Source of the DNA: Thermodesulfobium acidiphilum | GTDB lineage: Bacteria > Thermodesulfobiota > Thermodesulfobiia > Thermodesulfobiales > Thermodesulfobiaceae | Reading direction: 5' to 3' | Assembly: GCF_003057965.1 (NCBI RefSeq) | Contig: NZ_CP020921.1 | Span: forward strand, 1,065,001-1,129,000 | DNA: 64,000 bases | Shown here: piece after piece, positions 54,524-62,856 of the stretch | Position numbering within the stretch: the stretch's first letter is position 1 | Layout of the letters: every line of letters starts with the position of its first letter | Notes under the pieces: generated by a model | Told to the model about the DNA's origin: nothing | The model's database searches: none | The model's input: the letters and a program-made list of their open reading frames with translations, nothing else | Made by a program: the position numbers and the translations under genes

Positions 54524-56994
54524 CACTCCCACCAAATTAATGGCTTAATGAGTTTATAATCCAAATTTTTGGTATTGATTTTTGTTCCGTCTTTAAACTC
54601 AACTTCATCGCCGTTGATTCTCTTAATCCATTTGCCGGTAAGATTAGACAATGTCTCGGCAATGTCTATATTCGGATAGAGTTTTGATAGATCCACTTTG
54701 ACTTTGTTATTTTCATAATCAATTTCCAACGCTTTGAGCATTTTTTCGTCTTTCATAAAAACATATTCCTGATAAGGCGATGCACTTGGTCTTATAAACA
54801 AGTCACCATCTTCGTATTTGCAGTTTGCCAGGGCTTCCTCGTATTGCTCAAGTTCATAGTATTTGAAAAAGCCACCACCTTGATATTCTTTTACTTCCTT
54901 TGAAATGCCTGATTTATCATAAGCCAAAACCTTTTTCATCCTTGGCAAAATCACGCTGTAAAAATGCTCTCCCATCTCCACGCCAATCCACTTTCTGCCA
55001 AGTTTGTGGGCTACTGCAGTGGTGGTGCCAGAACCGAGAAAAAAGTCAAGAATAATTGATTGTTTATCATACTCCATTCCTTCAATTACTCTTTTTAGTA
55101 ATATTTCTGAATTCTCAGTAGCAAAGAAAGTATTATGAGTTTCATAACTTTTTATATCAGTCCAATTTGTATCCAAAAGTAGCTCTGGTTCTTTAAGATA
55201 TTCTGGCATTCCCTTAACTTCGTTGCCTTGCGTATCAATATATTTTCTACCCGGGTTTATTCTTATCCATCCTAGTTTCTCATAATCACTAATCTTTTGT
55301 TGTGACAAGCCCCAATGTTGTCCTTTTGGTGGTAGCCACGGCTTCCCAAAAAAATATCTTACTTGCAATTCATAAGTCTTCCTTTGACCTGGCATATCCA
55401 AAGAAATCCATTGCCTTTCTTCTTCCTTTATCTTTCGTTTTGCTCCCTTAAAAGCCATTAAATTTTTATCCTTCGCATAGAAAAATATAGAATCAATTCC
55501 AGTTAAATATTGATTTGTCAATCCCTTCGGAACATATCCTCTTTTGACAAAAACTTCATTCCTAAAATTCTCCTTTCCAAAAATCTCATCCATCAGGCAT
55601 CTTACAATCCAGTTTCCATTGTAATCGCATCTTACAAAAATGCTTCCTTTTTCATTCAGCCATTTTTTGGCAAGGCGTAATCGGTTTTCAAGTAAAGTTG
55701 CCCAGTTGGCATCTTTGTAATTTGTGCGATATAAAAACTGATCGGAAGAATCCAAATTAAACGGTGGATCAATATAAATCGTCTGCACTTTTTCTTTGAA
55801 TTTCGGCAGAATGGTATTTAATGCCTGATAGTTCTCGCTTTTTATTAGCCAGCCGTCCAGAGATTTGTCTAAATCATCAAACTGGTCTAAAATCTCAAGT
55901 TCTAAATCCTTGAAATACTTTGTATCAATGGGTAAATGCTCGTATTCTTTTTTAATCTGCTTGCCTTCTAAAGTATCTTCAAATAAATCAATTTTGAATT
56001 TTGAATTGTCATTTTGACTTTTGATTTTTGCATTTTGAATTATCCCCAGCTCTTCCCACTCTTTCACCTGTTCGCCAAAATTCTTATGTTTGATAATCTT
56101 TTCAATGATAGCGGGAGTTATTTTGTCCAGCGTAATTACATAATTTGAATTTTTAACAAACTTCGGCTTATTCCAGATTTTTACTAACTCGTCTTCAAAC
56201 TGGGAGATAAAATCAATTATTTTGAAAGCAATGTCTTTGAGGATTTGCAGTTGATTGACCCTGTCCGCGCCCCACTCTTTCGCCCCCTCCCAGAAATACT
56301 GATAACTCCAAAGCTTAAATTGCTCCTGCAAAAATACTTTGGCATTTTTATTGATGAAGAAGTCTACTTCACTTTGCTTTTCAAAAACCCTGAAGGCTCG
56401 TTCTAACTGTTCTTCTGTAATGGCAATGCCTTTTCTCTTTATGGTTTTTAATATCTCGTCTTGTTTTGTTTTTGTGCCCCTCTCGGAGTATTGAACGTCA
56501 AAGACAATTGTTCTGTCTTCTTTAACTTTATCTAATTCAAAAATCAACGAGCGTTTTTCATTGGCTTTTTTATGCTCTAAACTTGAAACATCAAAATAAA
56601 ATTTAAAACCATCGGATTCTATCTCTAAACTTCTGAAAATACGGTCGGTCTTTACATAGTAGAGCATCTGCGTTTTCCAGAATAGAATAACATCCCTTTC
56701 GTCGGTGTAAACTTTTTCGTAGATGTTGTTATGAAATGGCGTTGAGTTGAAATAGATTGAGCCACTTTCTGTAAAATAGCGGCTGAAAAAGGAGTAGAGC
56801 TTATCAAAAAGTTCATTCTTGAATGAGGAATATCTTTCTAATGCTTTTTCTATATCTTCTTTCAGTAATTGTTCGATTTTCCTGTAGTAATTTGATTTTA
56901 TGCTCATCAAATTAACAAAACCGCCCTCGCCTTCAATCCTGGCACCGATAAAAACATCCTGTAAAGCCCTGTAAAATTTCTCTTCTTTAGTCAT
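54523..56994 (-). CDS. mod: Type III DNA methyltransferase, Mod subunit (long form)
   Basis: The 823-residue site-specific adenine methyltransferase has the catalytic motif DPPFN near residue 409 (VQTIYIDPPFN) preceding the AdoMet motif FFLGSGTTT near residue 648. That is the beta-class order of Type III Mod proteins. Typical Mod proteins are about 600-700 residues; here an N-terminal helical region of about 350 residues precedes the methylase core. Residues about 318-334 (NAKIKSQNDNSKFK) come from a periodic AT-rich tract that looks inserted. The C-terminal domain (YQEYVFMKDEKML onward) likely contacts Res. It is first in the mod-(remnant)-res operon and provides self-protection and target recognition. 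Confidence 0.92.
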   Translation of the reverse strand: MTKEEKFYRALQDVFIGARIEGEGGFVNLMSIKSNYYRKIEQLLKEDIEKALERYSSFKNELFDKLYSFFSRYFTESGSIYFNSTPFHNNIYEKVYTDERDVILFWKTQMLYYVKTDRIFRSLEIESDGFKFYFDVSSLEHKKANEKRSLIFELDKVKEDRTIVFDVQYSERGTKTKQDEILKTIKRKGIAITEEQLERAFRVFEKQSEVDFFINKNAKVFLQEQFKLWSYQYFWEGAKEWGADRVNQLQILKDIAFKIIDFISQFEDELVKIWNKPKFVKNSNYVITLDKITPAIIEKIIKHKNFGEQVKEWEELGIIQNAKIKSQNDNSKFKIDLFEDTLEGKQIKKEYEHLPIDTKYFKDLELEILDQFDDLDKSLDGWLIKSENYQALNTILPKFKEKVQTIYIDPPFNLDSSDQFLYRTNYKDANWATLLENRLRLAKKWLNEKGSIFVRCDYNGNWIVRCLMDEIFGKENFRNEVFVKRGYVPKGLTNQYLTGIDSIFFYAKDKNLMAFKGAKRKIKEEERQWISLDMPGQRKTYELQVRYFFGKPWLPPKGQHWGLSQQKISDYEKLGWIRINPGRKYIDTQGNEVKGMPEYLKEPELLLDTNWTDIKSYETHNTFFATENSEILLKRVIEGMEYDKQSIILDFFLGSGTTTAVAHKLGRKWIGVEMGEHFYSVILPRMKKVLAYDKSGISKEVKEYQGGGFFKYYELEQYEEALANCKYEDGDLFIRPSASPYQEYVFMKDEKMLKALEIDYENNKVKVDLSKLYPNIDIAETLSNLTGKWIKRINGDEVEFKDGTKINTKNLDYKLIKPLIWWE
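55991..56042. repeat. Short periodic AT-rich repeat inside mod
   Basis: About 52 bases consist of imperfect 8-9-base units of the form ATTTTGA(A/C)T(T) repeated roughly six times. In the mod frame it encodes an Asn/Lys/Gln/Ser-rich stretch. Similar NSKFK/QNAKIK-type peptides mark small intergenic repeats inserted into genes in various bacteria. It appears to interrupt an otherwise ordinary linker between the N-terminal region and the methylase core. Confidence 0.6.
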
Positions 56995-57197
56995 AATACC
57001 ACCTTAGTTATTACAAATCCTTTTATTTTAATCTATAAGTTCACCAAAACCCACCCAAAAAAATTTAAGAATAAAATTAGTTTAACTTTCATTAAAGTAA
57101 TAAGGATAATATCATTTTATTCCAATCAAATCAAGGAGCTAATAAGTTTATTTGTTGACAAAATCAGTGTCCTTTAACACACGCTAACACAATGTGC
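56995..57197. other. Intergenic region between mod and the PAS-GGDEF gene
   Basis: Together with the promoter and leader of the next gene this makes about 310 bases without a coding region. It contains the divergent upstream region of mod and a cluster of ACAC/GTGT and TTGACA-like words (57155-57203). No tRNA end, attachment-site repeat of ssrA or small gene was found. Confidence 0.5.
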
Positions 57198-57226
57198 TTG
57201 ACAAAAATAAAAAAAATATTTAATCT
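57198..57226 (+). promoter_or_regulatory. Sigma70-type promoter of the PAS-GGDEF gene
   Basis: TTGACA (57198-57203), a 17-base A-rich spacer and TAATCT (57221-57226) predict a start near 57233, about 70 bases before the ATG at 57305. Confidence 0.6.
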
Positions 57227-57304
57227 AAGTCCAATTTGTTTAATAAGATTATATGTAAGATTTTGAAGCTTTTATTTCATTTTTTTTATATTAGTAAGGA
57301 GAAA

Positions 57305-59071
57305 ATGCAAGAAAATAATAATATACCTTTAGAAAATAAATTTGATACTCTTAAAAATATAATTGATAACTTAGACATACCCATTTTACTTATAGATAAA
57401 AATCATAAAATTATTTTGCAAAATAAGAGCGCTTTTGATTTATTTGGTTCAAAAATAGGCGGACATTGCTGGTATGAATTATGGAATGCTAACTTCCTTC
57501 CTAAAGTTCAAAGGGAGTTTTTTGAAGAAGGGAAAGTTTTACCAACCATGCAATGCTACTTTTGCCTATCCAATATAGAACTTAATTCAAAAAAATATTT
57601 GCTTAAAGAATTATATTTTAAGGATGAATACTGGCAATTGAACTGGATATCATTAGACAAAAACAATATGTACTTGATTTATCTAATAAACTTAACTCGC
57701 TCCAAAGAAAAAGAGAAAGGGCTAAAAGAAGAAAAAAATTTTTTAAGAGAAGTCATAGATCTTGTGCCAGATATGGTATGGCTAAAAGATTCTCAAAAAA
57801 GATATCTACTCGCAAATAAAGCAATATGTAATAAACTCTTACATGCAAAAAATACAAACGAGCCTGTAGGCAAAACTGACCTGTATTTTGCCCAAAGAAT
57901 AAGAGCCCAAAAACCAGATGATCCAAACTTTCATACCTTTGGAGAATTGTGTATGGACTCTGATTCAGTAGTACTTGCTACTAAAAAGCGAGGTAGATTC
58001 GAAGAATACGGAAACGTAGCAGGAAAGTATCTACACCTTGATGTTATAAAAGTTCCAAGAAAAAACGAAAAAGGAGAAATAACTGCAATACTTGGAGCAG
58101 CAAGGGATGTAACAGAACAAAAGATAGCAGAAAAACAATTAAAAGAGACTCAAGAAAGCTTAAAGCACTCACTTGCCTATCATAAAATTCTATTTGAAAA
58201 AAATGCGGCAGGTATGTTAATTATAGATAAAAACTTTACTATAATTGATGCTAATCCAACTATTTGCAAAATGCTTCTATATACCAAAGAAGAACTTATA
58301 AACAAAAACATAAACCTTATCCATAAAGATGACAAATCAATTGAAAAGTGTAGGAAACTTATCAAGAAACTCTTTAGAAAACCGAACGAAGAAATAACTA
58401 TAGAACAAAATTTTAAAAGGAAAGATGGTTCAACTATTTGGATCGAGGCTACAAGTTCCTTGATCGAACTTCCAAATAATGAAAGGGCAATTATCTGGAG
58501 TGCAATAGATACTACAAACCTATATTTACTAAAAGAAAAACTTTATTTCCAGGCACTTCACGATAATCTTACAAAACTACCAAATAGACGTTATTTAAGT
58601 TTAGAGCTTGTAAAGGCAATAGAACGTGTCAAAAGGCACGATCATATGCTGGCAGTTTGCATGATAGATCTAGACGATTTTAAGCCCATAAACGATACTT
58701 ATGGTCACAATATAGGCGATATAGTTTTAAAAACTATAGCTCAGCGTTTAACAAACAGACTAAGAAGGGTTGATTTTGTCGCCAGACTGGGTGGTGATGA
58801 GTTTGTAATTCTATTAGAATCTATTAAAAATCCAAAGCATTTAGAAAGGATTTTTACAAAAATTGATGAAGCTATTAGCTCGCCTATTAAAATAGCAGAA
58901 AATATTACTGCCCAGGTTGGTGCCAGTATGGGGGTATATATATATCAAAAGGGTGATTTTACTACTCCCGATGATATCTTGAGATTTATTGATATAGCAA
59001 TGTATGAAAGCAAAAAACAAAAAGGAAACAGAGAACATTTCTGGAAAATTTATTCAAATAAAAACTTTTGA
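57305..59071 (+). CDS. PAS-GGDEF diguanylate cyclase
   Basis: The cytoplasmic signalling protein is about 588 residues long. PAS 1 (about 15-115) contains a Cys-rich patch (GGHCWYELW and MQCYFC) seen in some PAS sensors. PAS 2 is at about 140-270, PAS 3 at about 280-400, and GGDEF at about 420-585 with LGGDEF near residue 495. A glycine-rich allosteric RxxD is not obvious before it. It should synthesise c-di-GMP, opposing the EAL protein at the other end of the window. The ATG at 57305 follows AAGGAG; a longer frame from a TTG at 57236 lacks a good site and would overlap the predicted transcript start. Confidence 0.9.
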   Translation: MQENNNIPLENKFDTLKNIIDNLDIPILLIDKNHKIILQNKSAFDLFGSKIGGHCWYELWNANFLPKVQREFFEEGKVLPTMQCYFCLSNIELNSKKYLLKELYFKDEYWQLNWISLDKNNMYLIYLINLTRSKEKEKGLKEEKNFLREVIDLVPDMVWLKDSQKRYLLANKAICNKLLHAKNTNEPVGKTDLYFAQRIRAQKPDDPNFHTFGELCMDSDSVVLATKKRGRFEEYGNVAGKYLHLDVIKVPRKNEKGEITAILGAARDVTEQKIAEKQLKETQESLKHSLAYHKILFEKNAAGMLIIDKNFTIIDANPTICKMLLYTKEELINKNINLIHKDDKSIEKCRKLIKKLFRKPNEEITIEQNFKRKDGSTIWIEATSSLIELPNNERAIIWSAIDTTNLYLLKEKLYFQALHDNLTKLPNRRYLSLELVKAIERVKRHDHMLAVCMIDLDDFKPINDTYGHNIGDIVLKTIAQRLTNRLRRVDFVARLGGDEFVILLESIKNPKHLERIFTKIDEAISSPIKIAENITAQVGASMGVYIYQKGDFTTPDDILRFIDIAMYESKKQKGNREHFWKIYSNKNF

Positions 59072-59173
59072 ATTTAAATAATCCCAATTTAAAGTTATAT
59101 AAAAATACTACTATCTTCATAAAAATGATAAAATAATATAAATATTGTTTTTAAACTACATGGAGGTTTTATA

Positions 59174-60013
59174 TTGAAAATAGGTATCTTCGACTCGGGG
59201 TTGGGAGGAGTAAACATCTTAAATTCTATAATAAAAAGCAACTTACCATTGTTTGACGACATATTTTATGTCGCTGATACTATAAATGTCCCATACGGGA
59301 ACAAAAATATACAAGAGCTAGAACTCATAGTAGGAAATATTATTACTTTCCTTGAAAGTAAAGGATGTGAATTAATTATAAGCGCTTGTAATACATCCTC
59401 TTCCACAGTATTAAACAATTTAAAGCAAAAAACCAAAATACCAATAATTGGTACAATAGAACCTACAATAAACTTTATAAAAGAGACCTTTCATTATAAA
59501 AATCTTATAATTCTTGCTACAAAAGTTACAATCGAAAGCAGAATCTTTGAAAATACTCTTTCTGAATATGGTTATAATGTATATCCAATCGCCTGCCCAA
59601 AACTTGTCGATGCTATAGAATTTAAAAACCCATCTCTTGAAATAGAAGAACTTTTAAACAGATATCTTCATATAGAAATAGAGGTTAATGAACCAATAGG
59701 CATACTCTTAGGTTGTACACATTACCCTCTAATTAAAGACCAGATAAAAGATGTTGCCTCTAAAAAGTTTTCAACCGAAATAATTATATTAGATCCTTGT
59801 GAAAGAATTTCTACTGAAGCGCTAAATTTGATATCAAAGGATAGTTCAATTAATAAATCCCAAAGACTATTCATTTATGATACGTTTGACATAGAATTAT
59901 TAAAGAAAAAAATAGAATATTATTTTAAATTTGACAAAGTAAACGTACATTTTGAGAAAATATCAAATATAAAGCCGCTAGATGAACTTAAGATCAACCA
60001 GCCTAAATATTAA
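59174..60013 (+). CDS. murI: Glutamate racemase
   Basis: The 279-residue enzyme makes D-glutamate for peptidoglycan. It begins (M)KIGIFDSGLGGVNI and has both catalytic cysteines, in ISACNTSSS and LLGCTHYPLI. It starts at TTG with GGAGG seven bases upstream. Its 3' end overlaps the glnE start by 32 bases, so the two genes are probably co-transcribed although their pathways differ (both concern glutamate/glutamine chemistry). Confidence 0.95.
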   Translation: MKIGIFDSGLGGVNILNSIIKSNLPLFDDIFYVADTINVPYGNKNIQELELIVGNIITFLESKGCELIISACNTSSSTVLNNLKQKTKIPIIGTIEPTINFIKETFHYKNLIILATKVTIESRIFENTLSEYGYNVYPIACPKLVDAIEFKNPSLEIEELLNRYLHIEIEVNEPIGILLGCTHYPLIKDQIKDVASKKFSTEIIILDPCERISTEALNLISKDSSINKSQRLFIYDTFDIELLKKKIEYYFKFDKVNVHFEKISNIKPLDELKINQPKY

Positions 60014-62855
60014 CCCAGATTCATTCTTCTATTCAATTGTAGAAAAGCATAATCTTAAGATCACTGAAGTCGAATTTACAAAAGGTAATTTTTTAAAAAT
60101 TCTAGAACACTCTCCCTCTCCATATTTTTTGTGTAGCGATCTTATAAAAAGGCCGCTCTTTGCCTATAGACTGTTTACGATACTTTCTTCAAGCATCTAT
60201 CTAACTAAAATACTCTTACAACATCCTAATTACTTAGACCTTCTTAGTTCTACAAATTTTGAATTAAATCTTGACCTTGATGATTATATTCTTGAGGCAA
60301 AGAGGGCAACCGAAATATTCAGGGGATTCGAAAATAAAATAAATGCTCTTAAAAGGTTGAAGCTAAGGGAACATCTTAGAATAGCAACAAGAGAAATACA
60401 GGGCAATCTCGATTTAAAAAGTTCTACTCTACAGCTAAGCGCCCTGTATGAAGCACTTTTAAGAGAGGTTTTAAGTATATGTCAAAAACATCTTGAAGAA
60501 AAATTTGGTAAAAAAATACCACTTTTTACAGTTTTTGCTGGAGGAAAACTTGGAGGAAAAGAAATAAATTATTGTTCAGATGTAGACCTGGTTTTTGTAT
60601 CACCCCAAAAAATTGACTATGAAGATTTAAAATTATCCAACAAGTTAGCAAGATTTTATATAAAAGTTCTTTCTGACTTTACCCAAGAGGGCTTTTTCTT
60701 CCACGTAGATTTAAACTTAAGACCCGAAGGTCCTGATGGAGCTTTGTTACCTAAAAAAGATACATCTATTGAATATTGGAAAAGATGGGCAGATCCCTGG
60801 GAACTACAATCACTAATAAAATTTAGACCAGTAGCAGGAGATATTAATTTGGGCAAGGAAATTCTAAAGGCTCTCAACAAGATAATCTACCCAAACTTTC
60901 CTTTAGAAAAGAGAATAGATAGCATAATCCAAATAAAAGAAAGAATAGAAAATCAATCTGCCAATAATACAAACGAATTAAAGAGATCTCCTGGAGCTAT
61001 CAGAGATGTAGAATTCTTATGTCAATTATTTCAAATTCTTTACGGCTATATCTATCCAGAATTACAGGAAACAAACACAATAAAAGTTTTAGAAACATTA
61101 TTAAAACTTAATCTCATTAGCTCACATGAATTCTACGCCTTATATAATGGCTATATCTTTTTAAGAAAGATTGAACACCTTCTAATGATATACAATAATC
61201 AAATCATACATGAACTTAATAATGACAGCGAACAGAACAACATTATTAGTGAACTTATGGGATTTTCTAGTGAAAACGATCTTGTAGAGAAAATTAAAGA
61301 ACACAAAAAAAATATAAGATTTGTATTTGAAAAATACTTTAACAAAAATTCATGGATTAAAAGAAAAAAAATAAAAAAGGGGATTTCTCAAATAATTGAA
61401 TTAGAAGAAAAAGATTTAGAAGATGTAAAGCAACTATTAGAAGGCTTTAATCAAGAAATATCTAAAGACTTGAATCGTTTCTCAGATTTAGTCGAATCAT
61501 CCAGATATTTAATACTGCTAAAAATTGGAGGTATAAAATTTCAAGAAACTTTATCCTACCAACTTGAAGAATTGCTTTTAGAAATATGTAAAACAAACCA
61601 TCCAGATTACACGCTAAAAAATCTTTCGCTTTTCTTTTCTAACATGAAGGGAAAGGATACTTTCTTTCAAGTATTCATGGACAACGAATATCTAAAGAAA
61701 TTAATTCTTTCATTTTCAAATTTTGGTCCTTATTTATTGAATAAGATCGTCAACGAACCAGAATTTTTAGACTATTTGCTAGAAACAAAGGAATTAAACT
61801 TCGAAAGCATAAAAGAAAAGGATATCAGTTTTAATCCTCAAAACATTACCAACTCAATATTTAGAGAAATATTAAATCTTTCACAAAGTTATCTTACAAG
61901 AGCAAGAAGTGAGACGTGGGTTCAAAAGGAACTCACATATCTTGGACAAAAGTTGTGTGAGTTCTGTTTTAATCAAAATATACAAGAAAGGTATAAAAAA
62001 GAAATAGCTCTATTAGCTTTGGGGAACTTTGCAATAGGCAGATTGACCATAACCTCAGATTTAGACGTTTTGTTCGTTCACTCAGATCTTAATTCAGATC
62101 TGGATCTGTATACCCTGCATAAAGATTCCCAGAAAGCAGTAATAAACTTTTTAAAAACTAATGACAATACAAGTTTTCCAATTTACTTTGACATAAGACT
62201 TAGGCCTGAAGGAGAAAATGGAGAAGTTATAAGAAGTCTTTCAGCATACAAATCTTATTATGAAAAATATTTAGAGCCATGGGAGAGAATAGCTTATTCA
62301 AAATTAAAATTTATATGCGGAAACTTTAACCTTGCAAAATCTTTGATTATTCTAACGAGAAAATTTTGTTATAGAGCTTTTAATAAAGAAGAATTAGAAG
62401 ACCTTCTTAAAATAAGAAATAGAGTGATTCAAGAAAGGATAAGTCCAGATATAGATCCAAAAATGGATATTAAACTTGGTCCAGGTGGTATGATGGACAT
62501 TGATTTTTTGTTACAAGTCTACAGGCTTCCATTAGCCAAAAATTACAAACCTCTAAGACTATCTGATCCATGGCAAATACTCAAAAATATGGACAACTTT
62601 GCGCCGTGGTCACCCAAAGAACACGGCATACTTAAAGAAGCATTTAATTTTTACAACAAAACACTTTTCGCCATAAAGTTTTTACGTGGCAACACTAACA
62701 ACTTATTTTTGAGTGAAGACGAGTTATCAATCCTGAAAAAGATGATAAAGTATAATGAAACAACTGATATAACTAATTACTATATAAATTTAAATAAATC
62801 TGTCAAAGAGATATTTGATAAATATTTTCTACAGGCATCGAACTTTAAAATCTAA
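59982..62855 (+). CDS. glnE: Glutamine synthetase adenylyltransferase/deadenylase (GlnE)
   Basis: The 957-residue bifunctional enzyme switches glutamine synthetase activity by adding or removing AMP on a tyrosine. Two nucleotidyltransferase domains are visible: an N-terminal one with GGKLGGKEINYCSDVDLVF (about 180-205) and LNLRPEGPDG, and a C-terminal one with FAIGRLTITSDLDVLFV (about 685-705) and IRLRPEGENGEV. GlnD/GlnE-type helical domains follow each (PGAIRDVEFLCQ; PGGMMDIDFLLQ). Length matches GlnE. The ATG at 59982 lies inside murI; the next in-frame starts are further into the domain. Confidence 0.94.
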   Translation: MNLRSTSLNINPDSFFYSIVEKHNLKITEVEFTKGNFLKILEHSPSPYFLCSDLIKRPLFAYRLFTILSSSIYLTKILLQHPNYLDLLSSTNFELNLDLDDYILEAKRATEIFRGFENKINALKRLKLREHLRIATREIQGNLDLKSSTLQLSALYEALLREVLSICQKHLEEKFGKKIPLFTVFAGGKLGGKEINYCSDVDLVFVSPQKIDYEDLKLSNKLARFYIKVLSDFTQEGFFFHVDLNLRPEGPDGALLPKKDTSIEYWKRWADPWELQSLIKFRPVAGDINLGKEILKALNKIIYPNFPLEKRIDSIIQIKERIENQSANNTNELKRSPGAIRDVEFLCQLFQILYGYIYPELQETNTIKVLETLLKLNLISSHEFYALYNGYIFLRKIEHLLMIYNNQIIHELNNDSEQNNIISELMGFSSENDLVEKIKEHKKNIRFVFEKYFNKNSWIKRKKIKKGISQIIELEEKDLEDVKQLLEGFNQEISKDLNRFSDLVESSRYLILLKIGGIKFQETLSYQLEELLLEICKTNHPDYTLKNLSLFFSNMKGKDTFFQVFMDNEYLKKLILSFSNFGPYLLNKIVNEPEFLDYLLETKELNFESIKEKDISFNPQNITNSIFREILNLSQSYLTRARSETWVQKELTYLGQKLCEFCFNQNIQERYKKEIALLALGNFAIGRLTITSDLDVLFVHSDLNSDLDLYTLHKDSQKAVINFLKTNDNTSFPIYFDIRLRPEGENGEVIRSLSAYKSYYEKYLEPWERIAYSKLKFICGNFNLAKSLIILTRKFCYRAFNKEELEDLLKIRNRVIQERISPDIDPKMDIKLGPGGMMDIDFLLQVYRLPLAKNYKPLRLSDPWQILKNMDNFAPWSPKEHGILKEAFNFYNKTLFAIKFLRGNTNNLFLSEDELSILKKMIKYNETTDITNYYINLNKSVKEIFDKYFLQASNFKI

Positions 62856-62856
62856 A

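Noticed and set aside
51385-54539. Direct repeat CCACCAAATTA at the tmRNA end (51385-51395) and at 54529-54539 as attachment sites
   Set aside because: The second copy lies inside the mod coding sequence (the Trp-Trp codons before its stop), not at an island border, and 11 AT-rich bases with CCACCA can match by chance.
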